The notes below the pieces were generated by a model. It saw nothing but the letters and a program-made list of their open reading frames with translations, did no database searches and was not told the DNA's origin. Positions 61,031-64,000 of a DNA stretch of 64,000 nt are shown here, piece by piece. Positions within the stretch are counted from its first letter, which is position 1, and the number at the start of each line of letters is the position of its first letter. Source of the stretch: Panulirus ornatus (lineage: Eukaryota > Arthropoda > Malacostraca > Decapoda > Palinuridae); assembly GCF_036320965.1 (NCBI RefSeq), contig NC_092241.1, positions 21,685,017 through 21,749,016 on the forward strand, read 5' to 3'. The position numbers and the translations under genes are program-made.

Positions 61031-64000
61031 ATCCCTGGGGATAGGGGTGAAAGAATACTTCCCACGTATTCCTCGCGTGTCGTAGAAAGCGACTAGAGGG
61101 GACGGGAGCGGGGGGCCGGAAATCCTCCCCTCCTTGTATTAACTTTCTAAAATGGGAAACAGAAGAAGGAGTCACGCGGGGAGTGATCATCCTCCTCGAA
61201 GGCTCAGAGTGGGGTGCCTAAATGTGTGTGGATGTAACCAAGATGTGAAAAAAGGAGAGATAGGTAGTATGTTTGAGGAAAGGAACCTGGATGTTTTGGC
61301 TCTGAGTGAAACGAAGCTCAAGGGTAAAGGGGAAGAGTGGTTTGGAAATGTCTGGGGAGTGAAGTCAGGGGTTAGTGAGAGGACAAGAGCAAGGGAAGGA
61401 GTAGCAATACTCCTGAAACAGGAGTTGTGGGAGTATGTGATAGAATGTAAGAAAGTAAATTCTCGATTAATATGGGTAAAATTGAAAGTTGATGGAGAGA
61501 GGTGGGTGATTATTGGTGCATATGCACCTGGGCATGAGAAGAAAGATCATGAGAGGCAAGTGTTTTGGGAGCAGCTAAATGAGTGTGTTAGCGGTTTTGA
61601 TGCACGAGACCGGGTTATAGTGATGGGTGATTTGAATGCAAAGGTGAGTAATGTGGCAGTTGAGGGAATAATTGGTATGCATGGGGTGTTCAGTGTTGTA
61701 AATGGAAATGGTGAAGAGCTTGTAGATTTATGTGCTGAAAAAGGACTGATGATTGGGAATACCTGGTTTAAAAAGCGAGATATACATAAGTATACTTATG
61801 TAAGTAGGAGAGATGGCCAGAGAGCGTTATTGGATTACGTGTTAATTGACAGGCGTGCGAAAGAGAGACTTTTGGATGTTAATGTGCTGAGAGGTGCAAC
61901 TGGAGGGATGTCTGATCATTATCTTGTGGAGGCTAAGGTGAAGATTAGTATGGGTTTTCAGAAAAGAGGAGTGAATGTTGGGGTGAAGAAGGTGGTGAGA
62001 GTAAGTGAGCTTGGGAAGGAGACCTGTGTGGGGAAGTACCAGGAGAGACTGTGTACAGAATGGAAAAAGGTGAGAACAATGGAAGTAAGGGGAGTGGGGG
62101 AGGAATGGGATGTATTTAGGGAATCAGTGATGGATTGCGCAAAAGATGCTTGTGGCATGAGAAGAGTGGGAGGTGGGCTGTTTAGAAAGGGTAGTGAGTG
62201 GTGGGATGAAGAAGTAAGAGTATTAGTGAAAGAGAAGAGAGAGGCATTTGGACGATTTTTGCAGGGAAAAAATGCAATTGAGTGGGAGAAGTATAAAAGA
62301 AAGAGACAGGAGGTCAAGAGAAAGGTGCAAGAGGTGAAAAAAAGGGCAAATGAGAGTTGGGGTGAGAGACTATCAGTAAATTTTAGGGAGAATAAAAAGA
62401 TGTTCTGGAAGGAGGTAAATAGGGTGCGTAAGACAAGGGAGCAAATGGGAACTTCAGTGAAGGGCGTAAATGGGGAGGTGATAACAAGTAGTGGTGATGT
62501 GAGAAGGAGATGGAATGAGTATTTTGAAGGTTTGTTGAATGTGTCTGATGACAGAGTGGCAGATATAGGGTGTTTTGGACGAGGTGGTGTGCAAAGTGAG
62601 AGGGTTAGGGAAAATGATTTGGTAAACAGAGAAGAGGTAGTAAAAGCTTTGCGGAAGATGAAAGCCGGCAAGGCAGCAGGTTTGGATGGTATTGCAGTGG
62701 AATTTATTAAAAAAGGGGGTGACTGTATTGTTGACTGGTTGGTAAGGTTATTTAATGTATGTATGACTCATGGTGAGGTGCCTGAGGATTGGCGGAATGC
62801 GTGCATAGTGCCATTGTACAAAGGCAAAGGGGATAAGAGTGAGTGCTCAAATTACAGAGGTATAAGTTTGTTGAGTATTCCTGGTAAATTATATGGGAGG
62901 GTATTGATTGAGAGGGTGAAGGCATGTACAGAGCATCAGATTGGGGAAGAGCAGTGCGGTTTCAGAAGTGGTAGAGGATGTGTGGATCAGGTGTTTGCCT
63001 TGAAGAATGTATGTGAGAAATACTTAGAAAAGCAAATGGATTTGTATGTAGCATTTATGGATCTGGAGAAGGCATATGATAGAGTTGATAGAGATGCTCT
63101 GTGGAAGGTATTAAGAATATATGGTGTGGGAGGCAAGTTGTTAGAAGCAGTGAAAAGTTTTTATCGAGGATGTAAGGCATGTGTACGTGTAGGAAGAGAG
63201 GAAAGTGATTGGTTCTCAGTGAATGTAGGTTTGCGGCAGGGGTGTGTGATGTCTCCATGGTTGTTTAATTTGTTTATGGATGGGGTTGTTAGGGAGGTAA
63301 ATGCAAGAGTCCTGGAAAGAGGGGCAAGTATGAAGTCTGTTGGGGATGAGAGAGCTTGGGAAGTGAGTCAGTTGTTGTTCGCTGATGATACAGCGCTGGT
63401 GGCTGATTCATGTGAGAAACTGCAGAAGCTGGTGACGGAGTTTGGTAAAGTGTGTGGAAGAAGAAAGTTAAGAGTAAATGTGAATAAGAGCAAGGTTATT
63501 AGGTACAGTAGGGTTGAGGGTCAAGTCAATTGGGAGGTGAGTTTGAATGGAGAAAAACTGGAGGAAGTGAAGTGTTTTAGATATCTGGGAGTGGATCTGT
63601 CAGCGGATGGAACCATGGAAGCGGAAGTGGATCATAGGGTGGGGGAGGGGGCGAAAATTTTGGGAGCCTTGAAAAATGTGTGGAAGTCGAGAACATTATC
63701 TCGGAAAGCAAAAATGGGTATGTTTGAAGGAATAGTGGTTCCAACAATGTTGTATGGTTGCGAGGCGTGGGCTATGGATAGAGTTGTGCGCAGGAGGATG
63801 GATGTGCTGGAAATGAGATGTTTGAGGACAATGTGTGGTGTGAGGTGGTTTGATCGAGTAAGTAACGTAAGGGTAAGAGAGATGTGTGGAAATAAAAAGA
63901 GCGTGGTTGAGAGAGCAGAAGAGGGTGTTTTGAAATGGTTTGGGCACATGGAGAGAATGAGTGAGGAAAGATTGACCAAGAGGATATATGTGTCGGAGGT
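61031..64000 (+). mobile_element. Full-length RTE-like LINE, running off the window
   Basis: This is the only copy with the complete 5' end. The 5'UTR is 121 nt, beginning atccctggggatagggg immediately after a GT/AT microsatellite. The single ORF starts at 61152 and remains open to the last base of the window. By comparison with other copies the element should need about 47 more codons and a 3'UTR of about 150-550 nt, giving about 3.3-3.7 kb, normal for the RTE clade. Confidence 0.95.
61152..64000 (+). CDS. RTE-like LINE polyprotein: AP endonuclease and reverse transcriptase (intact, partial at edge)
   Basis: At least 949 codons are open. An in-frame TAA at 61140 precedes the ATG, and the minus-strand copy at 59922 begins with the same MGNRRRS, which supports this start. 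Residues 1-20 are basic. The AP-type endonuclease occupies roughly residues 20-260: [46 protein letters not shown] and GGMSDHYLVEA supply the Asn, Glu, Tyr, Asp-Asn, Asp and SDH positions. A basic linker with a coiled-coil-like [17 protein letters not shown] follows. The RT spans about residues 470-800: AAGLDGIAVEFI, YRGISLLSIPGKL, CGFRSGRGCVDQ, AFMDLEKAYDRVD (motif A), [18 protein letters not shown] (B), [12 protein letters not shown] (C), LRVNVNKSKV (D) and FRYLGVDLS (E). The C-terminal region has LYGCEAWAMD and KWFGHMERMSEE. It nicks DNA and copies its own RNA at the target. No lesion is visible, so it may be functional. Confidence 0.93.
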   Translation, partial: MGNRRRSHAGSDHPPRRLRVGCLNVCGCNQDVKKGEIGSMFEERNLDVLALSETKLKGKGEEWFGNVWGVKSGVSERTRAREGVAILLKQELWEYVIECKKVNSRLIWVKLKVDGERWVIIGAYAPGHEKKDHERQVFWEQLNECVSGFDARDRVIVMGDLNAKVSNVAVEGIIGMHGVFSVVNGNGEELVDLCAEKGLMIGNTWFKKRDIHKYTYVSRRDGQRALLDYVLIDRRAKERLLDVNVLRGATGGMSDHYLVEAKVKISMGFQKRGVNVGVKKVVRVSELGKETCVGKYQERLCTEWKKVRTMEVRGVGEEWDVFRESVMDCAKDACGMRRVGGGLFRKGSEWWDEEVRVLVKEKREAFGRFLQGKNAIEWEKYKRKRQEVKRKVQEVKKRANESWGERLSVNFRENKKMFWKEVNRVRKTREQMGTSVKGVNGEVITSSGDVRRRWNEYFEGLLNVSDDRVADIGCFGRGGVQSERVRENDLVNREEVVKALRKMKAGKAAGLDGIAVEFIKKGGDCIVDWLVRLFNVCMTHGEVPEDWRNACIVPLYKGKGDKSECSNYRGISLLSIPGKLYGRVLIERVKACTEHQIGEEQCGFRSGRGCVDQVFALKNVCEKYLEKQMDLYVAFMDLEKAYDRVDRDALWKVLRIYGVGGKLLEAVKSFYRGCKACVRVGREESDWFSVNVGLRQGCVMSPWLFNLFMDGVVREVNARVLERGASMKSVGDERAWEVSQLLFADDTALVADSCEKLQKLVTEFGKVCGRRKLRVNVNKSKVIRYSRVEGQVNWEVSLNGEKLEEVKCFRYLGVDLSADGTMEAEVDHRVGEGAKILGALKNVWKSRTLSRKAKMGMFEGIVVPTMLYGCEAWAMDRVVRRRMDVLEMRCLRTMCGVRWFDRVSNVRVREMCGNKKSVVERAEEGVLKWFGHMERMSEERLTKRIYVSE

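Overview
This window looks like animal nuclear DNA that is almost entirely repetitive. The best guess is a crustacean, probably a decapod. The support is a perfect (CCTAA)n/(TTAGG)n array of the arthropod telomere type, a fragment of a Dscam-family immunoglobulin exon, very many dinucleotide microsatellites, and RTE-like LINE and Penelope-like retroelements. The taxon is an inference. There are no operons, tRNAs, rRNAs or CRISPR arrays. The only host-like protein-coding sequence I can support is the short Dscam-like exon near 60.4 kb.

Layout. 1-4.4 kb: fragments of one dominant RTE-like LINE family in both orientations, ending at an (AT)n tract. 4.4-7.3 kb: a Tc1/mariner transposase remnant, a short non-autonomous element, an old LINE copy and a 30-bp minisatellite. 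7.3-13.7 kb: mostly low-information sequence with a (TC)n tract, a decayed ~34-bp tandem repeat split by a LINE insertion that has visible target-site duplications, and the remnant of a second RTE-like LINE. 13.7-24.8 kb: about 11 kb of a degenerate 30-bp satellite. 24.9-55 kb: a nest of LINE fragments, short LINE-derived elements and (AT)n tracts. It contains a ~9-kb direct duplication and two long perfect palindromes at rearrangement junctions. 55-56.5 kb: unassigned sequence with a (GA)n tract. 56.5-60 kb: a Penelope-like element (RT plus GIY-YIG endonuclease) joined through a 48-bp inverted copy of itself to 73 bp of telomeric repeat, which is joined to a broken LINE. 60-64 kb: (AT)n, the Dscam-like exon, (GT)n, and the best LINE copy, open from its start codon to the window edge.

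How the parts relate. The dominant LINE has a ~120-nt 5'UTR and one ORF of about 1000 codons: AP-type endonuclease, reverse transcriptase with FADD, and a C-terminal region ending in a GRP-W-rich motif. Its 3'UTR varies in length and its tail is A/TAAA-rich. Six short elements (about 155-245 bp) consist of the LINE 5' end joined directly to a sequence resembling the LINE 3' tail. This is the architecture of Bov-A relative to Bov-B, so they were probably mobilised by the LINE. Many LINE and short-element ends lie on (AT)n tracts, which appear to be targets, by-products or recombination hubs. Every LINE copy except the one at 61-64 kb is visibly truncated, frameshifted or chimeric.
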